Shown here: positions 20,715-34,794 of the stretch, piece after piece
Layout of the letters: every line of letters starts with the position of its first letter
How positions within the stretch are numbered: position 1 is the first letter of the stretch
Origin: Diphasiastrum complanatum
Taxonomy: Eukaryota; Streptophyta; Lycopodiopsida; Lycopodiales; Lycopodiaceae
Assembly: GCA_029204225.1 (NCBI GenBank)
Contig: CM055101.1
Coordinates: forward strand, 41,628,927 to 41,692,926
Reading direction: 5' to 3'
Length of the DNA: 64,000 nucleotides
Made by a program: the position numbers and the translations under genes
The notes under the pieces: model-generated
Told to the model about the DNA's origin: nothing
Database searches by the model: none
What the model saw: only the letters and a program-made list of their open reading frames with translations

Positions 20715-21375
20715 CGAAAGAAGTCAAGAAATTGGCGACAGATGCAATCCAACAGATTTTACCAAGCCTTGTTAAACAAATGCTGCAACAACTTCTGGTG
20801 GATGAATTACAAAGGGGTCTCACGTCAACCACGCAACTTGAAGGCAAACTGACTACCAGTCAACGCAATGATCCATCTGTACCACCTTCAAGAGAGCAGT
20901 CCATTGACAAAGAAAAGACTAAGGTGGGAGATCGCCCTCTGGTCTCAACACCAATCATAACAAGATCCAACCAAAGTCGGAATGTTCCACTCAACATCTG
21001 GCCACCACAAAGCTACATCAGGACATTACATTGCTTAGACGGCCAAATCTAGGGAACCCAAGCCCAAAATGGCCAATTGTACAACAAGAACCAGCACCTA
21101 CAATGACAAAGCCTTGTCCTAAATCTATGATATTGATTGCTGAGGAAAGTCGTCAGGTTGATGCATACTTCGAATACCTGGACAGACAAGAGCATCAAGC
21201 AAGCACGTCATATCCACATTATGATTTGGGGGAGTCCATGACATTGAGACCAGTTGCGCCAATCTATGAGGATCCAGTTTTATCTTGGGATACTCTGATG
21301 GAATGCCTCGACTACCCAATTGTCAATGAACAAGGTTATCCGGGATGGCCACCAGACCCTTATGGGTATTATTGA
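20687..21375 (+). pseudogene. Downstream frames of the gag-like gene (frameshifted)
   Basis: Two overlapping frames (20687-21052 and 21031-21375) continue after the gag-like ORF with overlaps of about 20-28 bp. They encode an amphipathic stretch (VKQMLQQLLVDELQ), a polar middle and an acidic/aromatic C-terminus (YFEYLDRQEHQ, PGWPPDPYGYY). Overlap and absence of gaps suggest one ancestral frame broken by two shifts, or programmed shifting. No enzyme domain was recognised. Confidence 0.45.
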
Positions 21376-21568
21376 AAATATGGCAAGTCCAAGTTCTTGT
21401 TGATTGCCATCATCCAATAAAGCCTCAGGTTTTACGTAAGTGAATTCTATCCGCGCTTTTCCTGAAGCACCCATGTCGCAGCAATAAAAGAACCGACAAC
21501 AGCGCCCCTTCATGACAGTTGCAGCCTAGTGCCAAGGAACCGACACTACTTTGGGCCGTGGACTCTGT

Positions 21569-23585
<2,017 letters not shown>

Positions 23586-24260
23586 ACTCAATAAGTCCTT
23601 TTTTGTCTTATTGGATGCAAGTGGATTGGGGGCACTGGTGTCATCCTTATGCAATATGGCCATCCCATCACATTCAAAAGTTGTAAAAAATCAAAGATGC
23701 ATCATAATGATTACTATATGCATGAGAAGGATTTAATAGTTGTTGTGCAAGCACTCAAGGTTTGGATGCAATACCCAATGAATCAAAGTTAATGGTCCAC
23801 ATGCATCATCAAAATTTGACCCTATTTTCTCAAGTAGACACTAGTGGGAAAAAGGTATATGAATTGGGAAACAGTCATTTACTCAAGTATTAATTTTCAA
23901 ATATGCAACAAAACCATAAAATAAAGAAGCTTTGCAAATGCTTTATTCAAAAGGCCTAGAAGTCCATTTTTGTCACATCGAATGCAAGTGCACTGGGAAT
24001 TGGCATCGTCCTTATGCAAATATGGTAATCACATCATATTCAAAAGTCACAACTATGCAAATATAGTAATCCCATCATATTCAAAAGTCACAAACTCAAT
24101 GATGCATAATGATAAGTACAATGTGCATGAAAGGAACTAATTGCTATTGTACACTATCAAGGAATATCTAATGGAATCAAATTTACTGGTCCACATATGT
24201 CAATAAAGTTTGAGATACTTTACTTGGGATAATTCTTTAAATTTAGTTTTCAAATACACA
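23586..24260 (+). pseudogene. Tandemly duplicated gypsy RNase H relic
   Basis: Copy A (23590-23870) reads, across frameshifts, FFVLLDASGLGAL, YGHPITFKSCK, and YYMHEKDLIVVVQALKVW, the DAS...GHPI...EKELLA..ALKxW pattern of gypsy RNase H. Copy B (23945-24260) repeats the same series, more decayed. Inside B, TATGCAAATATGGTAATC and about 40 bp around it are themselves doubled. No other part of pol is nearby. Confidence 0.62.
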
Positions 24261-25133
24261 ACAAAATAAAAAAATGGAAAAGGTCTACATAAGCTCTTTT
24301 CAAAAAGCCTAGTAGCATTGCTTTAGATATTGCATATCAAGAGGCACTTTATCAATGCAATCTCTCTTATGGGCATATTTCTAATTTTTGCTTTATGTGA
24401 ATAGAGCTAATGAAACCAATTAATGTTTTTGAGTACACACTATCTATTACTTGCTTGTCTTATATAACCAATTCTCTACCACCTATTCTATTTTTGAATA
24501 ACTCGGTTGAGTAAGCCTTGAACAGGGGTGTCAAAATTATTCCATTCAATGGTTAAGAGTTCACATAGATTCTAACTCCTTGAATAGCCTATTTATTATT
24601 AACCTTAATGACTAATAATGATTCTGGAGGCCATGCTTAGGATCTACGAAGGTGGCTATTGGAAAAATGCGGAAGTAAACGACATTTGCATTTGGAATTC
24701 TTTTCTGATTGATTATTGTATTGTCAGAGTTGGTAATCATACTTGGCGTCAAATCCAAGGTATCATGTTCACCTATTTGGTGTAATTGGTATCTTTCCTT
24801 TTTTGAAACGCAATTCATTAAGAAACTCGCCAAGCTTAGGCAAACTACCTAAATGGATGCTTTCAAGCATTCAGTCAGATATATCGATAGTATATGCTTT
24901 ATAAATAAGCTTGACATCAACCGATAAATCTCAAAAAAGATCAAGCGATAATCCGTTTTGGATCTACCCATTGAACTTCCTTGAAATTAAAAGCAACACA
25001 GACAAAAAGAATACTATACACAATACATACATTTGTCTTCCAATAGACCGGTTCTTAATTCGTACAATATTATCATTTCACAAGTGATTGCTGCTATGTA
25101 TTGTTGTGATAAGCAACTCACTTTTAAAATGAA

Positions 25134-25136
<3 letters not shown>
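24261..25136. other. Non-coding stretch
   Basis: No supported feature. Possible further RNase H-like debris to about 24320. Confidence 0.3.

Positions 25137-25217
<81 letters not shown>
25137..25217 (+). repeat. (CT)n microsatellite
   Basis: About 40 uninterrupted CT units. Confidence 0.97.
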
Positions 25218-25219
<2 letters not shown>

Positions 25220-25478
25220 GGGCTCTATTCTATGGTTACTACTCAATATATGTTCTTTAAAACATCATGAAATGGGTTCTTTCTTATGGTACCGAATCAA
25301 TTAAAATACTCTATCTTGCCAAACTTGGAAATAAGACCCCTTATGAAAGTTTTTTTTTTAAATGGTCTTGTTGGAGGAAAACTTTTCCTTTGGATGGCTG
25401 TGATCTGTGCACATTATAAGGATACGATCGACGATGAGCATCTTCAAACACGCAGTGCATCCAGGTGTACTGACTTCT

Positions 25479-25513
25479 CTATATAAGGAAAGATTACACA
25501 GACCTTAATCCCA

Positions 25514-25580
<67 letters not shown>
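25479..25580 (+). promoter_or_regulatory. TATA box followed by (CT)n
   Basis: CTATATAAGG at 25479-25488, then 30 bp, then about 31 CT units (25518-25580). This repeats the TATA-(CT)n order of the LTRs at 18.2 and 22.0 kb. No ORF follows closely, so it is probably a degraded LTR promoter. Confidence 0.4.
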
Positions 25581-25581
<1 letters not shown>

Positions 25582-26099
25582 TCCTATATATTTACCTAAT
25601 ACTATAAAGTATATATAGAAGGAAACTCATTATTATCTCTTAGAGAGATTAAGAGTAAGAGTGAAAGAAGGATAACGTCAACTATGCTATTCTTCTAGTC
25701 TAGATTTTTTAATAATTAGTGAAAGCCCTTGTTTTTAAAAAAAGAATTTGCAACATCTAAAGTAGAATGGTATGAGTATAACAATTTGTTGATGTGAACT
25801 CGAGGGTGAAGGCCTGTCCTAAGTTCTCAAAGGCCAAAAGATTTATTGACTTATCATTCACATAAAGCTAGTCTCGAATCAACTTAAATGAAAATCAAAT
25901 AAGACTTTAAACCAAAACTCACAAGAAACATTGCATCACATAGATTCATTCACACAATAGCGGAAGCACTGATCAGGAGAAGGTAGGGCAACCTATATCA
26001 TCTAAAGTTGCGCCTACCTGAAGATCAAATGCATCAGACCCATGACGACTCGCCAGACACTCTGTGGCACAGAAGACTCTACCACATGAGTGGCTATTT

Positions 26100-27082
26100 A
26101 TGTGGACAACACTCTGATACTTTGCAGGAGTGAGTAGCTAATTGCTGAAGTAAAGACAGACATCTCGAAGCATTTCGAGATAGTGGATCTGGGAGAAGCC
26201 AGGTGTTACCTAGGCTTACAAATTGAAAGGGACTATGAGGGAGGCAAGTTATACCTTCACCAATCCAGATACACCCAGAAGATCCTAGAGGACGTTGGGA
26301 TGTTGAACTGCAAAGGAGCGAACACTCCAATGCTCGCAGGGACGGTGCTAACAACTGACGACTGTCCAAAGACTGAGGAAGAAAGAGAACAGATGCAGCT
26401 CACACCCTATAGGAGGCTGATAGGTTCACTGATGTACCTTGCAAATAGCACACGCTTGCAGTATTCAGGATGAGCCAATTCTGCACAAATCCAGGCTCGA
26501 CACATTGGAAGATTGCAAAACGAATTTTGCAATATCTTCAATTAACAAGGGATTATGGCTTGTGTTATTGTCATGGTGCAGGTCTCCGGATACTTTCCTA
26601 CAGCGATGCTAGCTGGGCATCTCTCAAGGACGACTGTAAAAGCGTCTCAGGAGGATGCACCATCGCATCAGGAGCAACAGTTCTCTAGGTCAGAAAGAAG
26701 CAGACCATTGCCAGTCGTCCTACGAAGCAGAGTACGTAGCAACAGTGAAGATGGCCAACGAAATAATTTGGCTAAGGTAGTTCCTGGACGAATTGGGCGA
26801 AACAAGGAACGAGCCATTGGTCTTGCAGATGGACAACACCTTTGCGATACACCTGACGAAAGATCATGTGTTCCACTCAAGAACGAAGCACATTGTGATC
26901 AAATATCACTTGATCAGGAATCTGATTGAAAGGAAGATGACGCAGACCACCTTCATAGGAATGAAAGATATGGTTGTTGACATCTTCACTAAAGCTCTGG
27001 ACAAAGGGCTCTTTGAGAGGCAAAGGAGCAGTCTTGGGATCATAAAGCTACCATGCTTTGAGAGGGAGCTGAAGAAACAAAG
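26100..27082 (+). pseudogene. Ty1/copia RT end and RNase H
   Basis: C-terminal part of a copia pol. Seen in order: KHFEIVDLGEARCYLGLQI, YTQKILEDVGMLNC and YRRLIGSLMYL; then after a frameshift and small loss near 26470, FCTNPGSTHWKIAKRIL and ILSYSDASWASLKDD (first RNase H Asp); then after another shift, LVLQMDNTFAIHLTKD, RTKHIVIKYHLIRN and MVVDIFTKALDK. The YVDD block would lie upstream and is not found. The open frame carries on for about 100 codons past the usual end, most likely into LTR sequence. Confidence 0.82.
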
Positions 27083-28054
27083 TGTTTCTGATTACAAAGC
27101 CTTGCTAGCTTTCAGCCCTTCACTTGACAAAGATGTTCGCGAACTCAAACATCTGGAGACACGAAACACGAAGAGTTTCGCGAACACGACAATCAATGGA
27201 GACGAAGACGAACGGTTCGGGAACACGAAGGATCCACAAACGAGATTCCTTTGCGGTCCAACAAGAGAGAAAGACAGACGAGGTAAACGAAACCAACAGT
27301 GGAAACAAAACCCGTTCTGTCCTCACGATCCAAGGAGTACCACCAGAGATCACGCAAGTACCCAGAAGTACAGAGATCTGACCTGATGGCATGACATCAG
27401 TAGATACTTCCTAGGTCGTGGCTAATCTGCCACTCTTGTAATTTCTTGATTAGTTGTAGATGTATAATCACTCTAATCTTAGGTTTACATAGAGAGACCG
27501 TACTTACTGGATAATACTTGACATATATCTGAGCAGGATACATTGAGTGTAACTAAGAGAAGAGACACTGAAGAAGTCTGATGCTAGTAAGCAATCAAGA
27601 CGAACACAGACAGAAGCTTCGCCTGCGTGCGAGAAGATAATTTTGTCTAGGATTAGACGATCCAATTGTCCGCTAGTGAAGCGAGACTACTACCTGTGAG
27701 AGAAACGTGCTTCTCTCACGCCAACGCACTGCGTGGATTCGCATGCAGTGCCCTGAAGAAATTAGAGAAAGTCAATATAGATTATTTTCTAGTTGTGTCT
27801 GATCTTGGTGTTGAATGCTTATGCTGTTTGTTTCATATATCTGAGTTTTCAGTTCCCTTTGAATTCCGCACCTTGGTTGAAATTAAGTAGAATGTTGTAT
27901 TATTTTTATGAACGTAGATCAGTAGTAACTATCTACTCTTTGGAGAATTGTAGGACTGTTTCAGCTGCCAGTGCCAGTGAATGCATCTGAACTCCAGCCG
28001 AATCTTGAAAGAGAGTCACGACTATTTCGTGAATTTTCTCCCCTAGATTCATCA
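27083..28054 (+). repeat. Probable copia LTR
   Basis: Starts TGTTTCTGATTAC after a purine-rich stretch (GAGAGGGAGCTGAAGAAA) at the end of RNase H and ends ATTCATCA one base before a PBS-like site. No second copy is in the window, so the start is inferred from position only. Confidence 0.42.
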
Positions 28055-28055
28055 G

Positions 28056-28067
28056 TGGTATTAGAGC
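28056..28067 (+). other. Primer binding site-like sequence
   Basis: TGGTATTAGAGC differs from the tRNA-iMet-type PBS by one base. Confidence 0.55.
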
Positions 28068-28850
28068 ATCTCACGATTCTCATTACGATCCTCCCCAAGA
28101 CCCAGCTTCCTGAGACTTCTCTGTCTCGCTTCCCTCACTCTCTGTTAGCAGACTGCCCTGCGACCTCTTCCCTAACCCTGCCCCGCTCTTTACCTCCCTG
28201 ATTTGTGCCCTGCTCTGGCCCGCTCCCTCCTTCGATCTGCTAGCGTGCCCTCACCAATATCCTACGGCCCTCCTATTCCCGCTCACTGGCCCGTTCTGTG
28301 GCCAATCGGCATGCCTGTCCGTTGCTGGCTTGTTTATTGCCATTTTCTATTTGCCAGTGGCCCACCTCTACTTCTGTCCATTTCTCTAGTTTTGCTTGTG
28401 GGTTTGGCTAATTCCCTGCCTGCGGCCTATTCCAAAAGGTGCTCGTTTTCTAACTGCCTGCGTGCCATCAGATCCATCCACCTGTGACCTGATCCCCTGC
28501 AACAAATCCCTATGATTTGTTCCCTGCCCTGCGGCCCATTACCCATAGTTTACGGGCCACCTCATCTCCTACTTATGTGGAAAGATCCACCCTGTGGCCA
28601 ATTCAAACATTTATCAACGAGCTCTGCTACCATCTATCCCTGTCTATGGCCCATTCTCCAGTTCGTGCGCCTCCTGTCTGTGATCTAGTCCATCATCCTA
28701 TTTGCCTTCCCTACCCACGACTCACATTGAGGCCATTTCACATTGAGGTCATTTCACATTTAGGCCATTTCACAGCCTGTCTGCGAGTTAGATACTCATT
28801 GTGTAGTGTTCCTGGTTGCTTTTTAGTGGCCTTGAAATTCTAAAAGCCAG
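28068..28850 (+). other. C/T-rich leader-like stretch
   Basis: Strong pyrimidine bias on the plus strand, with recurring CCCTGC, GCGGCCCA and GGCCCATT words. ORFs of 76-108 codons here are Pro/Leu/Ser-rich and look like by-products of composition. Its place right after a PBS suggests an element leader. Confidence 0.4.
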
Positions 28851-30930
28851 ATTGGAAGTAGTTTCAAACCTATGTGCAGGTCAAGTACATTGCCATGTAT
28901 GTCATTAGGGCTATTTGTGAGGAGATGAGAGGTGTTTGAACTTTGTTTAAGTCACATGCCTTCTACATGAGGCAATGTCCCCTTGACCCTTTTCTTGCTT
29001 TTGCCCATCGTTGCCCGGCTTGCCACTTATTGAAGTTTGGTCCTACGGTGTTTGAGAGAGACTCCAGATTATGGCTTTGGAGATCTTCGCGACTCCGAAC
29101 TTGTGAAACTTTATACTATCCTCATGGTCTAATTGCAAACCATATCACCATCAGTAACAAATATTCCCGAAGCCTACGCAAATGGGTCAGATGAAGATTA
29201 GGCGCTTATTCCAAATCTAACCCTGTCTACCTCACTCGTTAAGTGAATCTCAGCTTATACACGAGTTATGCTTGTACGTCTCATCGGTATCTCAAAAGCC
29301 AGAGCTTACATGTGTGACCTCTTGTCCATTTCAAAGTTCCTTAGGCTATCTGAAAATTGTCAGTAGACCGTTAAGAATTTGCCTTGCTGATTGCCATTGA
29401 AAGTGCATGTGATCATGAACGGCCTTATTTTCGACTCCATGCCCAATGGAGCTTGAGCTGTGATTGTGGTATAGACCGACTTCCGTTAGCATTTCCTTAG
29501 ATTGGCAGTCTATTTGGGGGTCGTTTTATAATCCTTCAATAGAAATCCGAGAGGGTTTGAGCTCCAAACATCCTGCAATCCACAAAATAGCATAGCCTCC
29601 TTAAGGTAATGCCTCAATCCTCTTCTCCAAAGCACCTGTACACAACAAACAACAAATGGGCAGAGCTTGGATGCAACATCCTTCAATCCTCCTGGTAGTG
29701 GGGCGCATTTCCACTTATATAAAGAGTGGAGAGTCCTTCCAAAGTGAGTGAGGTGTCAAGTTCAAGTGCATGAGATGTGAGGAAGACTCCAATTGGACTT
29801 ATGGTGAAGTGGAATGCATGGATGAGGTGTATTAGTTAGAGAGGATGAATGGGTGATGTGTATTAGTTTGGGAGAGTTATTATGATGATTTGGCATATGA
29901 AGTGAGAGTGTAGGAGGGCGTCCCATTCTAGGTGCCAAATAGCCTAGACTGCATGTGGAAAAGTAGGTGGAAGGTAGGTAGTACAAGGTTCAAACTTTAC
30001 TTTTATTTACATATGATTTTACATGGTTACAACTTGGGAATTTCACCCAAGTGCAATCTTCCTAAGGAAGAGCCAAGGTATATGTCCATCTTGTTTTTGC
30101 ATAATGTCCATCAATTCCTAGGCCCTTTTTTTCTAGAGGTTGCCCATCCTCAATCATGGTGGAAAAGGTCACTAGGGTGATCAGACCCTAGGCCTTATCC
30201 TGTTCTTTATAGACTCCTCTGAGCCTTCATTATAGACTTAGTAATAAGCCTTCTTTATAGACTCTTATGAGCCTTCAATATAGACTTTGTCAAAAGCCTT
30301 CTTGTTTACTGTCTTAAGCTTAGAAAGCTTTTTGTTCCGATTCTTGTTCTTCTGGCACTTTCTCGAGTACCTGCACATACCCTCAAAGAGAGGTCAATCC
30401 TTAAGCCCAGAGGACTTCTTATTCTTGTTATGATTCTTCAGGTACGTTCATGTGTATCTACACATCCCTTCAAAGAAAGGTCAGTGTTCATAATACCATC
30501 AAACATGGTTCATAGAAGATTCTTAGTTCTACAGGTATCAATGTCTGTTACTCAATTCATTGAAGAAATAAATTCATACAATGTCCTAAAAGAATATTGA
30601 TCAATGATAATTCTATATCATCAAAGTCTATTTGGGCTTTGAAGCTGGGAAAGTCTTTATTACTTAGGGGCAATTTGTCTCTACGAATTACAGTTGAGCT
30701 TAGAATGAAAGATGCACGAGAGAGAAATTAGGGAATTCACAAAAAAAATGGAGTGGATATGAATTAGTTCACATAGAATTTAGTAGTTAAGCTCAAATTT
30801 GTAGTATTTTATAAGAATGAAGTAATGTGTCTATAGAAAGCAAATAAGAGCATCATGCATATATAACAAAGCAAGAGTAAACAAGTACTTTCCTTGTCAT
30901 ATGATGAAAGCAGTCATGAAGCTCATCACT
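28851..30930. other. Non-coding stretch with a small tandem repeat
   Basis: No gene recognised. At about 30205-30305 a unit of about 45 bp (GAGCCTTCA-TATAGACTT-AAGCCTTCTT) is repeated two to three times. TATATAAAG near 29719 is TATA-like. Confidence 0.35.
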
Positions 30931-30934
30931 AAGA

Positions 30935-31475
30935 CAAATTATCCCATATCTATTAAGGATTTCCACACCCTCTAACCATGTCGAACACTGCTACAAAAAA
31001 TCATAGCCAAGGCTCATGCCAAAAAGCTTGCTTCTTGTCTATTAGATGTGATTTGCCCCAAATAAAGTAGTGTTATTAAGAGAAGATCCATCTTCGAAAA
31101 CATACTTAGTGTGTAGGCCACCAAGAAATTCCCTCCTCTAGACTAGTTTGGATTTAGGCCTCTTCTTGCTCAATCTAGATACACCTTCAACAAATTAAGC
31201 TAGAACTACTTCTTTTGTTGCCTCAAAAACTGCACTTGTTCACCTATTTCATTAGTCTGATCAAAGCTCTATTAAGTATTTCCATCTCTATTATGCACTT
31301 TCAAGGAATTTTCTTCATAAATTTCAAAGTTAGATGTGATGTTGAGCAAAGATGCCCACTCTTTGTCTTTCTTTTTTACATAGTTGCTAAGACCTTAGAC
31401 TTCCACTTCAATGATCAAATGAGAAGAAACCTCATCGACCTCCTCTTCACTAATAAAGAGGAGGTCAAATTTGAC
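30935..31475 (+). pseudogene. LINE (non-LTR) reverse transcriptase relic
   Basis: Across stops and shifts the plus strand reads KIIAKAHAKKLASCLLDVIC, then KRRSIFENILS, matching the plant LINE pattern (AKxLAxRL...IxxxQxAFxxGRxIxDNIL). Further on it reads FKVRCDVEQRCPLFVFLFYI, matching the RGVRQGCPLSPxLF motif. Spacing agrees with RT blocks 1-4 of plant L1-like elements. The FADD catalytic block was not found; the relic appears to stop before it. Endonuclease and poly-A tail were not seen. Confidence 0.6.
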
Positions 31476-34400
31476 TATCTTGTTAATTAGTTCGAGTCGA
31501 CTTAGGTTTCTTCATTAGAATTTTAATTCCACTTCAAACCCCATTTGATCTATTTGCCACTATATATTACCAATCATTGTCATTTCAGGTATTCACAACA
31601 ATGTTGCAGACCTGGTATTTTACACAAGAACCTACTGCAAACAAAGGACCTGCAGAAATATACGGAAGTTCAAAAAGTCAACTATCTTGACTTGGATAAT
31701 ATTCAAATGACTGTTGACTCATCTTGACTCAAACATTATATGAAGGATTTTCGAATTTCACAAATAAGTTTGACTCCATTTCCACCCTTCATGACCCTGA
31801 ATATGTTCGACAAACTTTTGACCCTATTCAATCTTCTCAACTTGGACTACATAGTTTGCATGTTAATTGTATTGTACGCTTCACTTAGTGGTTCTTGTAG
31901 GCTACTTCAAGAACACTTAGCAATATCTATTACTAACTAATTAAGCTTGATCAATCATCTATATAATTGAGTGTAGACATAGTACACGCCCAGATGATGA
32001 GATTCAGATGGTTTTACGCAGATGCCTAGTACATTGTCGATCAATCCTCATACAATTATTTCTAGGTTTGTACACTCCTTAAGATATATATACTTATAGC
32101 AAATTTTCTATACAGTCATATATATTTTGATATAGTGTACATTGTTATTAATGCAAGTGTATTGTGTGTGAATGGTGGATGTTGCTTCTACTTTTATTGT
32201 AATGCTATCTCTTATTATTGTGAATTGAATACCAATTCTCATAGTGTACTTGCCAATTGAGTCAAACTGCAAAAACATGGTTGTCTTAGACACCTCAATA
32301 TTGACACTATGGTTGTCCTCAACACCTTTTGACTCAATCTAGTATAGGTTTTGTTGTGACAAACAATTCATCTTTCTAGACACAATTAATTGCACATTAT
32401 CAAAGTCTTATGTAGTGCATACATTGAGCAATTTGGATACTTGAACTAGTGTCAAATTTCTTTGTCTGCTCCCCGCATCGTATTCCATTTGTACCCTTCT
32501 ACCAAGAGACATTTCTATAGGTCCCCAATTTTATATTGATGACCTTGCCATTTGTGAAAAACCTAGAATGTTCACACGTGTGGGGAACCACCAAAAAAGT
32601 GTGAATGATCTTACCAAAGTTTTGTGTTAGCACCTAGATCACATGGAGAGTGAAAATCATAATCTACCTCAAGAATCTAAGGCTAAATCACAATCTAGAA
32701 TGCTATTGATCAAAGCTTCATTAATTCCACACATGTGGGAAAAGTACACAAGCAATAAATGTATGAAAAATACTTCAAACTCGAGTTCGAGAGAGAATCA
32801 CAATAGAAGCTTACAAGCTTAAAATCCAAATTGACATGAATTTGCTACAATGTTTGATTCATCATCAAGAACAATGAGGATTCTCACTTACATATATAGG
32901 GAATGATGATAACTCGTGGTAGTACTAGCATGCAACTACTTTTGTCCACATCTAATGGTCTAATCTACCAAAATAGTGACACATATCACTTTACATGCAT
33001 GTATATCCACCTACATCTACCTACTTTCTAAATGTGGCAAATTCTACACTACTAATGTACAAATTCACTTGCATGTGTACATGCCAACCCTTGTATGCCT
33101 TGCATGTCCCTTTGGACAATTAGGACTTTATGCATATATGGTACCTCAAGTTCCTACTAGCCCAAATTTGGCCATTTCACTATCTAAATCTATATGCATG
33201 TCACATATGACAACTTGACATTATTGCATGAAATGTAGCTCGAGTTTCTACAAGACTAATTTTGACAATTACATGCTGTAACACTACATGCAAGATGAAA
33301 ATCTTCATCAACCTCAATAGTCAAGTTGAATGGCTTTTTGATTTTCACACTCCTCCTAAAAAGCTATTAAGTTGACTTGAACATTTGAACTTGAAATACT
33401 CCAAGGTTGGTCCAATGTTAATGAAGTAAATTTTTGTGTGGATTCTTTGTTTTGCATTTGCATTGAAGATCATCCAAAGAATCCATCATAGCAGCATCCT
33501 CACCATAACCAATATGTCATCTCCATGCTTAATGTTGATCGAGATTTGAAAAGTCCATTTTAAAGAAAAATGTATGACATAGCTGCCTAAAAATTCGTAC
33601 TAAATGCAATTATGTGTGATAATGTTCCGTTGGTCAGGCCACTACCGCATATAATCCAGTCCCTAAGTAGCTTGTGGCCTTCACCACTTGACCGATTGGG
33701 TCTCCAATTATATGTGGTAGTGGCCCTCCAAAGCGCCATTACCTAGTACATAAATAGTGCAAATATGGAACATGTTAAGAATTCAATAGCTTTGGAAAAT
33801 CTAGTTGAACACAAATGTGAAAGGATACAAGCAAAAAGGAGTAAATACATGTAGCGATTCAATTTTGATAGCACTGCTGATTCAAACATCATTATATAGC
33901 CCATTGGGGGCTGAACATCTTTGCTAAATTTGAAAAGCATGCATATTGGGTGAGTAGAGACCTCTTTTAGACAAGAGTAAGAGATCGGGTATGGAAATGT
34001 GTTGTCAAATCAACACTAGACAACAACACATTGAAAAGAGCCTGTATAGAGTGTGTAATTGCAATGAAAGAACAATTTACAAGAGCAAAACTGCTGAAAA
34101 TCCGTTGATCCTAGGTAACTTGTGGAATTAGGACAGCATGAAGGCGGATGCTTGTGGCTAAAAGAGAAGTGGTTCTAGATTCCAATTAAAGATGAAAAAT
34201 CTACATCAACACATCAATTATGACATCCACCCTTCCTGCAATTTTGATGGCAATTACAGACAGAGGACTAATCTAATCACTAATTTTGTAATTTGTTAAT
34301 ATAAAAGTCACCGCTAGAACAATGCATTTTGTATCCCGCTAGTTCCATTACCATGTTGCTCTATGAACTTCTGATTTTAGCTATGTACAGCAGATATGTC

Positions 34401-34794
34401 TTGTATCTTAGCTATACTCTTTGAGAATCATGCAAGAGAAAATAAATTGATTAAGAGACTCATTCGGAAGATAAGACCCAATTAAGAAGTGGAAGCATTG
34501 TTTCTTCACCATTCCCTCTCTGAGATACTGTGCAGAGAGGGCCTCCATTGCCCATATCTATTTGCAGATTGTGCAGTAGAAAGCAAGTCGATTCCTACCC
34601 CAAGTGTTGAATCGTTCACTCCATTAGACTCCTGATCCTGAAGCAAGATTGCCAAAGATAAGAAAGCCATCACTGGAACCTATAGCTAACCATAAGTATA
34701 GTATTAAGGACTGTCTGCTGGCTGCTGGCATCCGGACAAGACATCTGAAGTATTGACTCTTACAAAAACTGAAAGCGTACACCATAGATTTTTG
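31476..34794. other. Non-coding AT-rich stretch
   Basis: No gene recognised over 3.3 kb; ORFs are under 85 codons and without motifs. It holds the hairpin at 33637-33725. No RNA gene recognised. Confidence 0.35.
33637..33725. repeat. Hairpin with 19-bp arms
   Basis: GGCCACTACCGCATATAAT (33637-33655) pairs with ATTATATGTGGTAGTGGCC (33707-33725) with one mismatch. Imperfect pairing continues inward (AGTCCC against GGGTCT). The total length of 89 bp suits a small MITE remnant or a small-RNA precursor; the sequence alone does not decide. Confidence 0.55.

Noticed and set aside
27083-27386. C-terminal extension of the copia RNase H ORF as a novel domain
   Set aside because: The sequence follows a purine tract and a TG, so it is more simply read as LTR sequence that stays open by chance.
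28203-28843. ORFs of 94 and 108 codons, rich in Pro, Leu and Ser
   Set aside because: Their make-up follows from the C/T-rich DNA; no motif and no match to a neighbour.
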